Positions 35,665 through 48,819 are shown, numbered from the stretch's first letter. The stretch is DNA of 64,000 nt from Sclerodactyla briareus (GCA_026419785.1 JAODTK010004221.1:434001-498000), one strand, 5' to 3'. A program made the numbers and translations. The notes: generated by a model not told the origin, from the sequence alone.

Positions 35665-37165
35665 GCGCGCCAGAATGACTCTAGTAGGATTCTGACAGTA
35701 CATAGGGGTACGGCCAACTGAACTTTGAAAATTATAACCAAGACAAATCAACATGATTATCAGGAGGGGCGCGCCAGCTGTGCCCTTGTAGGATTCTGAA
35801 GGTACAAGGGTATGTCAGCAGAACTTTTAAGTATAATAACCAAGACAACATCGATTAATGTATAACGGGACGCACCAGCATGACCCTTGTAGGTTCTGAC
35901 AGTACAAGGGGTATGCCAGCAGAAAACCAACCTTTCACAAACTATTATAACGAGACAAAATCAACATGATTGAATGCGGGCGCGCCATGCTGACCCTTGT
36001 AGATTCGACCAGTACAAGGGGTACGGCAACAGAACTTTAACTATTATAACCAAGACAAATCGGACATGATTGAATGAGGGGCGCGCCAGCGTGATCTTGT
36101 AGGATTCGGACAGAACAAGGCGGCTACGGCCCAACAGAACTTTTATATATAAACAAGACAAAATCAAATATAATGGTATGAGGGGCACGCCGTGTGACCC
36201 TTGTGGGATTCTGGCAGTACAAGGGTATGTCAGCAGAACTTTCTAACTATATTAACCAGACAAAATCAATATAATCTGTATGAGGGACGCGCCAGCGGAC
36301 CCTTGTAGGATTCTGAAAGTACAAGGGGTATGTCAGACAAAATTCTAAATATATAAACCAAGACAAAATCGATCTAATTGTATGAGAGGGCGCCGCCAGG
36401 ACCTTGATAGGATTCTGACAGTTCAAGGGGTATGCAGCAGAACTTTTAATATCAAACAAGACAAAATCGATATGATTGTATCAGGGGACCGCCAGCCGTG
36501 ACCGGTTGAGGAGTTCTGACAGTACAAGGGGGATGCGCAGAACTTTTAACCCTTATAACAAGACAAAATCATCTAATTGTATGAGGGCGCGCCAGCGGAC
36601 CCTTGTAGGATCCGGACAGTACAAGGGGTATGCCAGTCCAGAACTTTTAAACTATTTAACAAGACCAAAATCAACATGTATGAGGGGCGCGTCCAGCGTG
36701 ATTTTTTCCTCGTAGGATTGAGACAGTACAAGGGGATTGCCAGACAGAACTACGATCTCTTATAACCAAGTTTTCCCAAAATCAATTTATTTATTGAGGG
36801 GCGCGCCAGAGGGATCTTGTAGGATTCTGACAGTAAAAAGGGTATATGGCAGACAGAACTTTTACATTATAACAAGTCAAAATCAATATAATTGTATGAA
36901 GGGCGCACCAGCGGACCCTTGTCGGATCTGACGTAAAGGGGGATGTCAGCAGAACTTTGAACTATTAAAACCAAGACAAAATCAACATGATTGCTATGAA
37001 GGCGCGCTAGCGTGAACTTGTAGGATTATGAAAGTACAATTTTCTGGGGTATGACAGCATAACATTTAACTATAATAACCAAGCAAAAATCCTAGGATTG
37101 TATAGGGAGAGCAGCGTGACCGTTGTTTTTTTTTTGTTTTTTTTTTTGCTTTTTTTGTTTTTTTT

Positions 37166-37200
<35 letters not shown>

Positions 37201-39155
37201 GATTCGGACAGTACAAGGGGATGCCAGAGAACTTTTAAAACTATTATACCAAGACAAAATCAACATGATTGTATGAGGGGCGCCAGGCGTGATCCTCGAG
37301 AGGATTCGACAGTACAAGGGGTATGCCAGCAGAACTACGAAATTATAACCAAGTCAAAATCAATTTTATTATATGAGGGGTATGTATAGGAAGCCAGAAT
37401 TTTGAAATATTATAACCAGACAAAAATCAATATAATGATGAAAGGGCGCACCAGCGGGAACCTTGTAGGATTCTGACAGTACAAGGGGCTATGTCAGGCC
37501 AGAACTTGGAACTATTATAACCGAGACAAATCCGAGACAAACTCAACAGGATTCATGAGGGGCGCGCCAGCGTACCCTTGTAGGATCTGACAGTACAAGG
37601 GGTTATGCAGCATAAATTTAACTATATGACCAAGACAAATCAACATAATTGTATGAGGGGCACGACAGCGTGACCCCTTGTAGGATGCTGACAGTACAAG
37701 GGGTATGCCAGACCTAAACATGTAACTATTATAACCGAGCAAAATAACCTGATTGTATGGGGGCGCGCCAGCGTGACCTTGTAGGATTCGACAGTTAAGG
37801 GGTGTGCCAGTACTACAGTTAACTAGTATTACAAGAAAAAACACTTGAACTTGATGAGGGGGCGCGCCAGCGTGACTATTGTAAGATTATCGACGTACAA
37901 CACGGGGCTATGGGGGGCCAGAACTTTGAACTATTAACCAAGACAATATCAACATAATGGTATGAGGGGCGCGCCGCGTGACCCTTGTAGGAATCTGACA
38001 GTACAAGGTGTAAGACAGCAGAGCCTTCACCTACTATAACCAAGACAAAGCAATTTATTGCTATGAGGAGCGCCACCAGCCCAGCTCGACCTTGTAGAGA
38101 TTCCGAGTGTACAAGGTGTATGGCAGCAGGACCAATCACTGTATAACCAAGACAAATCAAATTAATTGTTGAGGGACGTGCCAGCGGAACCTTGTAGGAT
38201 CGTGTGTACATGGAGTGTGGCAGCAGGACCTTCCCCTGTATAACCAAGCCAAAGCAATTAATTCTATGAGGGGAGTGACCAGCGCTGAAACCTGTAGGAT
38301 CCGGACAGTACAAGGGGTATGGGAGCAGAACTTGGAACTCTTAGAACAAGGACAAATTCAATATATTTGTTGAGGGGTGCTCACCAGCGTGACCTTTGGG
38401 ATTCTGAGCGCGACAAGGGTAGGACAGCAGAACTCTGACTATTATAACCAAGAAAATCATATTATTGTAAGGGGGGCTTGCCAGACTGAACCTGGTAGGA
38501 TTCTGACGGTACAAGGGGTATGGCAGCAGAACTGTGACAGTTTAACCAAGACCCACAAATCAATTTATTTGTATGAGGGGAGCGCCGCATGACAACGTAT
38601 GATTCTAACAGTACAATGGTATGGGGGAGCAAAACTATAAACTAGTATATACCCATGAACAAAATCAATTTAATTTTATGAGGGGCATGCATTGTGACAT
38701 TGTAGGATGGTGACAGTAAGGGGTATGGAAACAGAATCTTTTAACGGTTCAGAAACAAGACAAATCAACATAATTGTATGAGGGGCGCGCCAGCGTGGAC
38801 CCTTGTAGGAATCTGACAGTACAAGGAGTATGCAGCGAAACTGTCAAATTAACCAAGAAACAAAATCATTCCATTTGTCTGGGACCCGACAGCGTGACCT
38901 TGCTAGGATTGAAAGACAAGGGGTATGGCAGCAAGACTTTCATATCATAAACCATGCCAAATTATATATTTGAATGAGGGGTTGACTAGAATGACCATTA
39001 TAGACGTTGTACTGTGGGGAATGGGAGCCAGTACCTTTACTATATAGCGTAACAATTTCAATTTATTTTCAAAGGAGGCACCAGCTATGGACCCTAGTAG
39101 AATTCTGAATGGCAAGGTATGGCAGCAAGACCATCAACAATTAAAACAAGCGATC
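35665..39155. repeat. 104-bp minisatellite with hairpin, about 33 copies
   Basis: Head-to-tail units of about 104 bp. Landmarks in order are TGTATGAGGGGCGCGCCAGC, a hairpin CCCTTGTA...TACAAGGG with a loop of about 12 nt (GGATTCTGACAG), GGTATGCCAGCAGAACTTTT and AACTATTATAACCAAGACAA. Most units are recognisable but full of single-base gaps and gains. From about 38.0 kb to the right end the units also differ by real substitutions. All open frames in this interval come from the repeat. No known satellite family was recognised. Confidence 0.95.
37125..37199. repeat. 75-bp T-rich tract inside a satellite unit
   Basis: Almost pure T, broken by single G or C, replaces one or two bases of the hairpin region of a 104-bp unit: the unit continues with GGATTCGGACAGTACA right after it. 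This is a single insertion or an expansion within the array, or a sequencing artefact. Confidence 0.9.
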
Positions 39156-39900
39156 GCCCAAATAGTTTATCGCCGTGTCGCGCGATTGGATGGTTTCTAT
39201 CATTCACTACACTACAACAACCTATACACAACAACAGTTCAGGCAGACCATCGTAATGTCAACGAAAAAGTCAACATATTGCAATTATAACACATAAAAA
39301 TTCATAAAATAAGACCAATAAGTTGGACTCTTATTACAAAAGTCTCTTAATTGCTCTTTTGCTTAGTCATCCCCACCCCCCATTCTTCTCTCCCTAAGTA
39401 CCCAAATTTGAATAAAGTTGTATCACTCAGTCAAATCACTCTTTCACCCAAAATCCAACTGAAATGTCTAATCCCCTTAGGCAGGGCGTCATTTCTTCAG
39501 TATTCATTGCTTTTATTTCCAAGCAGACATGACATGCCCCCCCCCCCCCCCCTGCCCAGGCAGAAAACACCCTCCCCCGCCCCCACACACACCAACAACC
39601 AATCCACGCAGCCAGAAAGGATAGTCCCAAATATATCTTTGGAAAACCTCAAGAAGAGAGGGGGAAAATGTACAGTATTTTGAATGTCAAATCCAACTTT
39701 CAAATTGGTTGGGTAAGAGAGGGTTTGCTTGTGGGCAGCTTATAACAGCACAATTGTCAAAGGAGCTTTGTTGATTCGTTCTCAGTGCTTATTCAACAGA
39801 GCTATGCAGAGGAGGAATTCAAATTCCTGAAAATCAAACACAACAGCATCCAGAAAATGTTAACGGCCATGCCTACTGCGTTTGGCGAATGCTTACCAAG
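39156..39900. other. Unique sequence, no gene seen
   Basis: Includes a C16 run at 39537-39552 within a C-rich stretch that gives Pro-rich frames on the plus strand and Gly-rich ones on the minus strand; not taken as coding. Confidence 0.45.
39537..39552. repeat. Poly(C) run, 16 bp
   Basis: Uninterrupted run of 16 C. Confidence 0.95.
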
Positions 39901-40438
39901 TGAAATTGGAATATATTATGCAAATTAAGCGCACATACAAGTGACCTATACTGACCCAGCGTACCTCCAAATTATCTGGAGCAACGGTGGACACATACCA
40001 TGTTTTGTGGAAATCCAACGAACTCCAAAAATTGCATAAATATGCCCAAATTAGACACATTAAATGACCCCAAGGACCCCGACTTCACTTTCAAATTCTC
40101 GGGAACCAGGGTCGACCACATCCAACAAGTTTCGTGAAAATCCGACTAACTTAATTGCATATTTTAGGCTGAAAAATCTAATCAGGTCATCGACCTGTCA
40201 TCCAGGTCTACATGCCAAACTAAACACTGTAGCACCACACGGTTCTGCGTAATCTTGCTAACGAGCTGAAACAATGACTACATAAAATAAGCTAACTACC
40301 CAACTTGATTAATGACCTTGCTGCCCAACATCTAATCAGATCTTGTACACCACACCCTGTCCTAACACACAAAATTTCGTCATAATCGGCCCCACGGTTT
40401 GTGAGAAATCCTGCTAACGAGAAAGTGTGACCATCCAT

Positions 40439-40506
<68 letters not shown>
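39901..40506 (+). repeat. Old dispersed repeat with (AC)n tail
   Basis: Internal subunits recur: TATGCAAATTAAGCGCACAT at 39917 and TATGCCCAAATTAGACACAT at 40041 start stretches that share GTGACC/ATGACC and a GTTTTGTGGAAATCC / GTTTCGTGAAAATCC block. Later, CACGGTTTGTGAGAAATCCT then GCTAACGAGAAAG resembles a module that, from memory, ends many invertebrate repeats just before an (AC)n or (ACAG)n tail. The (AC) run at 40446-40506 sits in that place. Family not named. Confidence 0.5.
40446..40506. repeat. (AC)n microsatellite
   Basis: About 30 nearly uninterrupted AC dinucleotides. The Val-Cys and Thr-His frames over it are artefacts. Confidence 0.95.
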
Positions 40507-40507
<1 letters not shown>

Positions 40508-43500
40508 GCCATAGTGACCACTAGTCTCTTCCTGAATTTCATTCAGGCGAGACAAAATGCGAAACCAATTATTTGTATGCAGGGCCTCAGGGTGCAACTA
40601 GCAAGTTGAAACTACAATAATAAATGCTCATGAATTATCAGTATCACTATCACCTTCCCCAAAAAAAAAAGCGGTTTGGGGTATAATGACAATCCTCCAC
40701 GCAAACTTCGTGATCAGCTGCGATAATCAAATGTACATATTTTTTCCTAAGTCGGAGCTGAATGACAGTGACATTTTGATTGTGGAACGTGACATATCCA
40801 GGCGTCAGAATAAGATAGTATCGGGGTCAACCCGCGTGAACGCTGTTCTTGATATCAAGAAAATTCTTTCCATCTCTTCTATCCAAAATTTGTATTTGTG
40901 AAAATGTTAATACAAAAGCTGACTGGTATAGTAGCCTAATCTGCGAAGTAACTGAAGTCGTTACGTTACGTTATTCATCCTTGTCGCAATTGAATAACCT
41001 ACTAAAAAATAAAAAGGTAAAGTGTTCGGGAACGTTAAAGCATTCTTGATCTTTTCAACAGATGAAACCAGTTGAATATGAATAACCTATTGTGTACATC
41101 GAATACGAATTTACTGAATGTCGCATGTCCCTGATGTAATCAGAACTTTACATCGCCAGTATCTAAAGTGATTTAACTTATGTCGTTCGAGTTCTCGATT
41201 CTCAGCGTGATATATCAAAACGGTCGAACGGTCAGTCATTTTTGTCTGTCTGTCTGTCTGTCTGTCAGTTATTCAGTGCATCATTCAGTTTTGGGAGGCA
41301 GAAGATGTGCCGACAATTGCTTTGAAGGAGAATATAACTTTTTCGTTTAAACAATGATATATCCAATTAGGCACACCAACCTCGACTTCATTGTATTCAG
41401 CGTCCCCATAACATAACTAAGCGCACTATTCCGATGGATGTAATTGGGCGCGTCAGTACGCTGAATATATGTGATTTACCCACTAGATGTTGCTTGCAGA
41501 CATCGTGTTTCGATGTGGCCTACGCGTTAACTTTGATATTTTTGAATAATATAGCAGGTTTAACTCCTGAAAACGTATGTGACATCTGGGACATATGGGG
41601 GAAGCCCCTTCTTAGGATGAATAATAATAAGTGTTTGATTATCAGTAGGGATCTCCCCTTGTTAAACTAAGTCTACCTTTAAAGATGGATTGTCGTCTGC
41701 TAGCGTCCAGCGAACAAACGACGGCGAATTTTGCATGAACCGTCACGGACGACAGAATATCGTAATGAGGGCTTATATGTGAAATTTGAAGCGATACTTT
41801 TCTACCTTATTATTATATCAATTTTATTTGGACGGGAAAAACGCGTGAAATATACCATTTGGTTTCAATTTATCTAAATTGCTGGGTGCAGTATATTGTT
41901 TACAAGATTTATTTTAATTGACGACTATGCATCTTTAAGTGTCTGAAGCTGTAGTTTTTGCAGCGGCCTCGCCCACCCACACATTCAAAGTCATTAAATG
42001 ATGCTGTTTGCGGGGGCACATTTCTGGAAAACCTGTATTGCCCTGATACCTTGCTTGTCTTCTAAACAGTCCGCAATGGATACAGATGTGCCCAATGCTA
42101 TAGGAAAGGCGGTAAGTATAAATGCTTTCGAGACACAATTGCCATGTAAATATCCCTGCGCTCTTAGTCCTTATTATTAATTACATTACGGCAGCCTACT
42201 TTACAGTGATAAAACGAATTTAAACGAGAACTTTGGAGGACCGTATTGAAAACGAAGTATGGATGGTATCGGAATAAGAAAGTCACGAAATTGTTCACGA
42301 GATAAGAACAATTAAGACAAGTCATTCCTGTACTGCGTATTTTCGCCGTTCTGTTTGTCTGTTTTGAGGGAGCCAATTTGCTATATTCACTGCGCAGATT
42401 CTAGGACGTCCCCTGCACCTTCCCCAGTGACGCCACAAATTTTTCAAATTTCTAAAGAGGAAACTGCAATGACTCCGAAAGCAACATGCTATAGGAGAGC
42501 CTAAATTGGGGTGTTGCGTTTCTTCATATCAACGGATCAAAATAGATGACATTGAAGAACGCCCTCAATTTTTTCGCATACATATGTTCAAATGCATGGC
42601 CTGTCCAATTAAGTTGATGAAGCGAAGTACATTAATGGTAATTCAAATATTTGTGGGCCCCATGGTAGTGCTAGATGAGGTTATGCCAACGACTTAGGAA
42701 AATGAACAATTCAAGGTTCTCTGCACTTTGTGAACATCTCCGAACCCGTATTCATATGGAGAAGATAGATGCTTGTGTTAACGGGATGAATGTGTTTGTT
42801 CGAAGAAATAGCCTAATGTCAGTATGAATATACGTAGCATATACTCTTTATGTGCAATTCGCAGTCGCAAGGCAGGTGTTGTGTGATTGGCTGAAAATAA
42901 AATAACAAAGCGCAATTATGGTAATGGCTATGGTAGTGTAATTTCTACTCGGAGAGTACGGGTGGGATTTTGGAGTGGAACGTACTTTGTTCGAAGCGGG
43001 TGGGTATCAAAAGATTCGCTGAAGTGTGGGAGAACCAAAGCTCATACGTCGCTAGATCGATAGCAAAAGAACAAATTACGAAGTAGAGAAACTGACTGCT
43101 AGGGCTGCCCTGTCTCCAGTATATGGCAGGATGATATATTATAGTCCATGCAAGAACATTCGTATTAGTTATATGCCATACTTGACTATACTCGCTACGA
43201 TTGCGACCTTACCTTAAGACTGATTTGTTGACTGTGTTGGATATGCCCATATTCGCCATGATTACTACAAAGTTTCCAGGTTACATGGAAGCATCGCTTG
43301 AGAACACACAGCCTTTTTATGTTTCAATATATGTTGCAGGATATACTTTCCTTAGTAGTGTATCCACCATGGAATACAACAACTGTGATGTACTATAGTT
43401 ACTGCTACATAGCTGTCCAAATACAACGTATGTAATGCCTATGTCGATGACTGCAAGTTATGTAAGTTACTGCCATTACTCATCTCTCTGAATGTAGTTT

Positions 43501-45296
43501 TGTTTAAATTATCCCCTGTGTTACTGTCTCACCTACTACCAAGCGGTAGGCAACAGATAGGCTTAGTCTTCTAAACTAGCACAGATGAATAGAAGAATAG
43601 CTAACCCATATACATACCATAGAAGAAGGAAAGTATAAAGATCATCAACGAAGGTAATTATTTTATTTTGTGTTTGTTTTTTTCCGCTCAGATCCCGTTT
43701 TTTATTTTGTTTGTTACAAGGTTTTCAAAAGTTTATAATCTGCTTTGATTTCATGTAAATTTCCCTGCAGTCCTACGTCTCAAAACACTCAACAGCAAGG
43801 AATTCGTCTAATTTCTGCACATGTATCAAATCAGCTGAAGTTTGTGTGAAGTTTGTTTGTAGGATCCTCCTAATTTACTCACCTAAAAATTAGTCAAGTC
43901 TACGTGTAATTGGCCTCGATTAGCTGGAAATCAGTTGAGGTGAAGTTTGGATTCTCTACATGTACTAAGAATAAGACAACTGAATACCTGGCCCGGATTC
44001 CAATCTACGTGTCCTTGGCCTCACAGAAGTGACTAAAACACAGTGAACCCGTTTATCAGGAACTGAAATACACTTTAACACACCCTACCGTCTTCCAGTC
44101 AATCCACTAGATACACGAAATTGTTCATTTCACCTTTTTTTCAAACGATACAATTTCAAAATCGTGGATAGCGAAGACGTGAAAAGCGAATAATTATGAG
44201 CCGTTTCCATAAGATGTATTCGGTTAAGGTGATGCTCTCACACGCGACTCTGCCTGTTGGTGAAGCCCATCAGTATTTCCAATCACTTATTTGGCATTGT
44301 AAATGTGGCAATGACCGTGTGCATTGATCCCTTGAAGTGAAGAAGGTCCGCCATGTTGTTACAATACAACGTCGGTGAAGGTGTCGCAAATATCGGACCG
44401 GTGCTCTCAGACTGTGAATGTCACACCGTAGCCACTTAACGTCTTCGCGCACGTTCCATGCGAGGCTTGTGTCTGGAGTAGCAGAGATTTTCCCGATAGC
44501 ACAACATTGCACATATTCCCCAATATGCTAAATACCGGCTACCAATCTGATTGTGGTGATACTACGCATAAACCTGAGAAAATGACCGTCATGGGATCAC
44601 GAATTTCATTGCAGTCGGATCACCCACGCGCATTAGGGGCACAAGTACTTTGATTCACAGGACATTTTTCCCGCTCGTGATTTTTCTCTGTCCAAATTTC
44701 GCTTTACCTTCACTCGAATGCTGTTTCGCTGTTCTGTTTTGGGTTCCCGCATGTGCCAGGGTCCGCCTATGTACAGCCTATGTACTCTGCAAAGGCATCA
44801 AAACAACGCAGAGCCCTCTGGTTAGGTTCGAAATTAATGAAACGGAAGTTCCATTAAGGACATTTGTCGCGATAAACTCTATCTCAAGCTGAGGGTAAAG
44901 TCTATTCGCCGTCTGCTCCACGAGAATTGGACCACTTGGCAGTCCTGACTAATTGCGAAGACCACATCTGTCCACTTCGCTGGTAGACGTGTGCGATTGC
45001 ACGATGCCACTTGGCAAGAAGTTATCCTGTATTTGTTTGAGCGTGGTCCTTCACTTCAGTAACGTATTAGGGGAACAAACGGTTCACACGCGATTCGACT
45101 CTTGAATGAGTAGGTGAATTAATCCTGTCCAGGAAGTAAAAGATAGCATGTGTGTGTGTCCTAGAACATGGACGTAACAATATTGGCGGTGCTTATTTAA
45201 CGCTCAAAATAGTTGTCCGAGCGCTTCAGAAAAAAAAACTTATCTTAACTTAAAGAAATAATCTATTGAAAATTTTACGAAAAACCAATCAGGTGA
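40507..45296. other. Unique sequence, no gene established
   Basis: About 4.8 kb. A (CTGT)5 run lies near 41250. A candidate 42-nt exon, bounded by CTTCTAAACAG and GTAAGTAT, lies at 42071-42112 but is unsupported otherwise. Other open frames carry no known domain; the one at 42506-42697 starts with TTG. Confidence 0.35.
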
Positions 45297-45690
45297 GGAA
45301 CTTCTTATATGCTATGGGATACCATTCCACACACATGGGAGGGCAATGGAGAAAGCGTGACCCCCAATCTTCCTATGAGAAAGTACTCCACTAGCGCATA
45401 ATTGTCATTTGTTGATGTTGAAGCACGGCCAAGCTGATACAGATACAGGAGTTCTGGGGCCAGGTTGTGGAGGCACTTGTAAACGTGAATGAGACGAGAA
45501 CACAGAACTGCAGTCGCTGCCGACATGGGAAGCCAATGTAGTTTTTTGGAGGATCGACGTTTCATGTCCAGCATTGGGGCTCGGTGATAATGCGAACAGC
45601 ATTGTTTTGAATGATCTCTAGTGGCCAGATTTGATTTTGATGGTATCTCTGATAAAGGAACACTGCAATGATCCATTTAAGAAACCACAA
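45297..45690 (-). mobile_element. Degraded LINE fragment, CR1/L2-like 3' end
   Basis: The minus-strand frame of 123 codons reads KKLHWLPMSAATAVLCSRL, then IHVYKCLHNLAPELLYLY. The pattern LHWLPv.aRi.fkl..l.YKCLhglAP.YL is the conserved region just after the reverse transcriptase thumb in CR1/L2-type non-LTR retrotransposons. A preceding block resembling LEIIQNN.A.RIIT lies in another frame, so at least one frameshift is present. The fragment is 5'-truncated (no catalytic core) and ends near FLT/stop at about 45.3 kb. It served as the C-terminal part of ORF2; it is now a fossil. Confidence 0.8.
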
Positions 45691-47439
45691 AACTCTGGAG
45701 AGCGGCTGTGGAAAGATAATGCCTCTCTCTCTGTCAATTTTATGAAGGTGAAAAGAAAACTCTTTTAACTATAATTGATATCTGTAGAATCATGTACAAC
45801 TTGTCGTCAAACGAGGCACTTGGAATTCTTACAGAGTTTGAAGGTGCTTCCAAAAACACGATGATGAGACATCACATGGAGACCTTATATTGATTAGGTC
45901 TGATTTTGACTCATTCGGTTTCAAACAGTTTTGAGGCATTCAACTTTTCATTCCATGTGCAGATTTGTAAGACTCATCAGCAAATTGGACACTATCTGGC
46001 CAACAAGAATTGTAGGATATGTAGGGCTGGATGTCTTCAGCATATTCATGATATCTGAGGAGATATTTCTGGGCCATATTTTGTATTGACATCGTGTGGA
46101 AAGGAACATTAGCAATAGGCAATAACCGATCCCTGTGGTACAATTCTTGACAGATCCAGCAGTAAAAGCTTTCCCACAGTTACTGACAATTTTCTCGCGA
46201 TTTCCGTTATAAAATGGAAATTACTTTAGAACAGCGCCCCAATAATGTGACGGGTATCAACCAAATATTTGTTATCTATCAAGCATATAATTATGATGTA
46301 GGTATCGCCCCGCGCCTTAGAGTCATGAAGAGCAGAGGAACACTTTCTATAGAGGCATTCCCTGTGAGTGGACCCTTTAAAATGCATATTGAAATGCCCA
46401 TGTGAGCTATTAGTAGTTCAAGGGACATTCAATTGGTTCAGAAAAATTGTACCAAGGAAGAACAAATTGAAACAGGCAGGGTGAGTGTATTCTTACCGGC
46501 GTATCTGCTTCGCTCTTCACAGAATCAATGTAGGCCTGTTTATCATCGCGTGTTAAATGGCGTTAGTTTGACCCGTTCGTATGGAGTGATATCAGACTCA
46601 TAAACTGCAATTGTACCCGGGTTTGATAAAACAACTAACCTCAATGTGTCTTTTCCTTCTATTTTCTAGTCAAGAACGGGATCAGCGAATGAATCATCGG
46701 AAGCCGTATGCGCCACAATGGAGACTGTTATAACAGTTGGAAGGCTGGTAAGCTGGCTTTTTTTCTTTACAAAATTTCAATGACAACGATTTTAGTGGTT
46801 GTTCTCCGAAATGGATCAATCGGATACTCGTTGGCAAAATGTAGGAAACATGCCCGGATGGTTGCAATAATTTTCGAACAGGCAGAGAGAGAGTTAATGG
46901 TCACCAATCTGTCAATTAGAGCTAGGAAGTTATGAATACTAATCTACTAATGATGGAACGATATGGACAACGAAATCGCTATCCTCTTTTTGTTGACGGG
47001 TATGACTAAAACCGAATTCTAAATCGGAAGAGGCTTTATTACACTCATGGCTCGTTGAACGTATGACATTATTATTCTTGGATCAATCATGCTTCTTGAT
47101 TTCCACTTACAGACACCGACCTTCTTCCGTCCCAATCTATCCTGTTCCATGAACCCGTTTGGAAATGTCATTTCAGGCTGTTGACAGGCAATATTTTCGA
47201 CGAACGTATGCTTATCATGCGGTCGCATATTGACACACTCCCGTTTGATGGATAGTTTTTACACCCGCTTTGACTTATTTGAAAGCTTTCGTTACATCAT
47301 TTTGAATTTTGTACTCTATTTCACTATATCCTCCATAATTTATTACCATCTCCAAACCACTCTGTTTACAAATAACAAGATAACAAGACAGTAAATAATA
47401 CTAATATGAGAGTTCCACGAAATCAGCTGTTCTAACGAT
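45691..47439. other. Unique sequence, no gene established
   Basis: A candidate 78-nt exon at 46671-46748 (after TTCTATTTTCTAG, before GTAAGC) encodes 26 residues in phase 0, and an open frame follows to 46935. No domain was recognised and no other exon could be joined with confidence. Confidence 0.3.
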
Positions 47440-47565
47440 AATTCTATTCTTCTGCAACGAGTGGCTCCGCACGAAAGCTCGGATAGCTCAGACCAACGGA
47501 TGGTGCTAAAATTATTATAACAAAGGCAGACGAAGATAGCGATCGATTCCCGAATTCGAATTTTG
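47440..47565 (+). mobile_element. tRNA-headed repeat (SINE-like), copy 1
   Basis: Contains an A-box-like CGGATAGCTCAGACCAACGG and a B-box-like GATCGATTCCCG about 50 nt later. Resembles 51428-51550: both have ATTCT.CTGCAACGA, then CGG.TAGC..AG.CCAACGGAT and an ACAAGGCA-like block in the same order. The two copies and the tRNA-like boxes together suggest a SINE family. Confidence 0.5.
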
Positions 47566-47774
47566 AATGATTCTCTGTCTTTTATGTGTATAAATTTGTA
47601 TTATTATAATATTACGCAACACAGGAAAACTATCATCAGTAAAACCAAGCAATAATGAAGACAAATCCCAAAAAAAGGCTTTGTATTACACGACCAAAGA
47701 CGGAATACGATCATATCGGATAAATAACGTGTCAAAATACGATGCGTTTTAGTTTTTCGTTCCGAATCCGCCTT

Positions 47775-47815
<41 letters not shown>

Positions 47816-47853
47816 ATATATATATATAGATATATATATATATATATTATATA

Positions 47854-47893
<40 letters not shown>
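47775..47893. repeat. (CA)n-(TA)n compound microsatellite
   Basis: About ten CA units run into about 100 bp of TA units with a few AT-phase shifts. The Ile-Tyr-rich minus-strand frame across it is spurious. Confidence 0.95.
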
Positions 47894-47896
<3 letters not shown>

Positions 47897-48355
47897 TGTA
47901 GAATGAGTTCTTAGACCAAGAGCCGCTGTCTCATTAAGGATAAACGACCTTGGCTGTCCGTTATGTGAAGGTTCGCGGTCATTCAGGAGTAGCGCGTTAC
48001 TGAACAAGGGCTAACGACATTACCATTCTATGTGATCCCTTGAATTATATATGTTGCTAGTGGCCAGAAGAGGTATGCGGTTTTGTTGAAATTGTTCAAT
48101 ATCTCTGTTAATACACCGTGACAGCTGTGTGTACCTCATATGAACCGAATGGGTAGACAGAACCACATTTATTCAATGCAGAAATTTCTTCCACCAGAGT
48201 TCTCTAAGTATTGGTTTTATCTCAGACCCATAGCCCCATTTTTGTTTTACTTTCGTGTCATCACTTGCCTCGAATTATTATTATTTTTATACAGATTATT
48301 TGCTTTCCAGAACTAATTCTGTTACAGTCATGAAGTAGAAGGGTCAGTTGTTTTA
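47894..48355. other. Unique sequence, no gene seen
   Basis: No supported gene or repeat. Confidence 0.45.
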
Positions 48356-48690
48356 GGGTCAGGACTGAGGTCTCCCAAGGTCAGCAGACTTCAAGTCTGA
48401 AAACGTAACTAACTGTGCTCGATAAATGTGCAACGGGGCGATGCCCAGAGCTCATGCTTAGCACAAAGGGTTGCTCAGAAGAATAGATGATCCCTGTTGT
48501 TTTGTCACTATGTCAGAACCGGGCCAAAGTCTAGAAGAAGAAAAAACACAATAACTATTCAACGTGGAGGGTTGTTATTTAGTGTAAATGATTCATCTCG
48601 TTCGGAATCAGGTCCATGGTCAACTGAGGTCAACAGAAGTCGAAGTCTAAAAACCACGTGAGCATGATCTATGAGAACTGTGCAGAGTGT
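48356..48690 (-). repeat. Two diverged copies with AGGTCA-type motifs
   Basis: 48356-48435 and 48607-48690 are similar in direct orientation, about 252 bp apart: TCAGGACTGAGGTC / TCAGGTCCATGGTC, AGGTCAGCAGACTTCAAGTCT / AGGTCAACAGAAGTCGAAGTCT, TGTGCTCGATAAATGTGCA / ATGATCTATGAGAACTGTGCA. They lie just beyond the 3' end of the LINE at 48.8-50.7 kb and may be its 3' untranslated region or an independent duplication. Confidence 0.5.
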
Positions 48691-48819
48691 GAAAGAATCC
48701 ATACTTTTTTGTATATAAAGTGCTAAGGTGAACAATAGCCAATGGTGGAGGAAAAATTCCAAGCTCAATGTCTAATCAATGGTCCACAGCAGCCACAGAA
48801 GTGACAGAAAATCCAGTGC

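Noticed and set aside
35665-39155. CRISPR-like array
   Set aside because: Whole units repeat with no unique spacers, the unit is about 104 bp, and the context is eukaryotic.
40446-40506. Thr-His and Val-Cys repeat proteins
   Set aside because: Pure artefact of the (AC)n microsatellite.
42506-42697. A small protein starting MGCCVSS, which would fit an N-myristoylation and palmitoylation signal
   Set aside because: The first codon is TTG, not ATG, so the glycine would not be N-terminal; no upstream ATG or transcript evidence.
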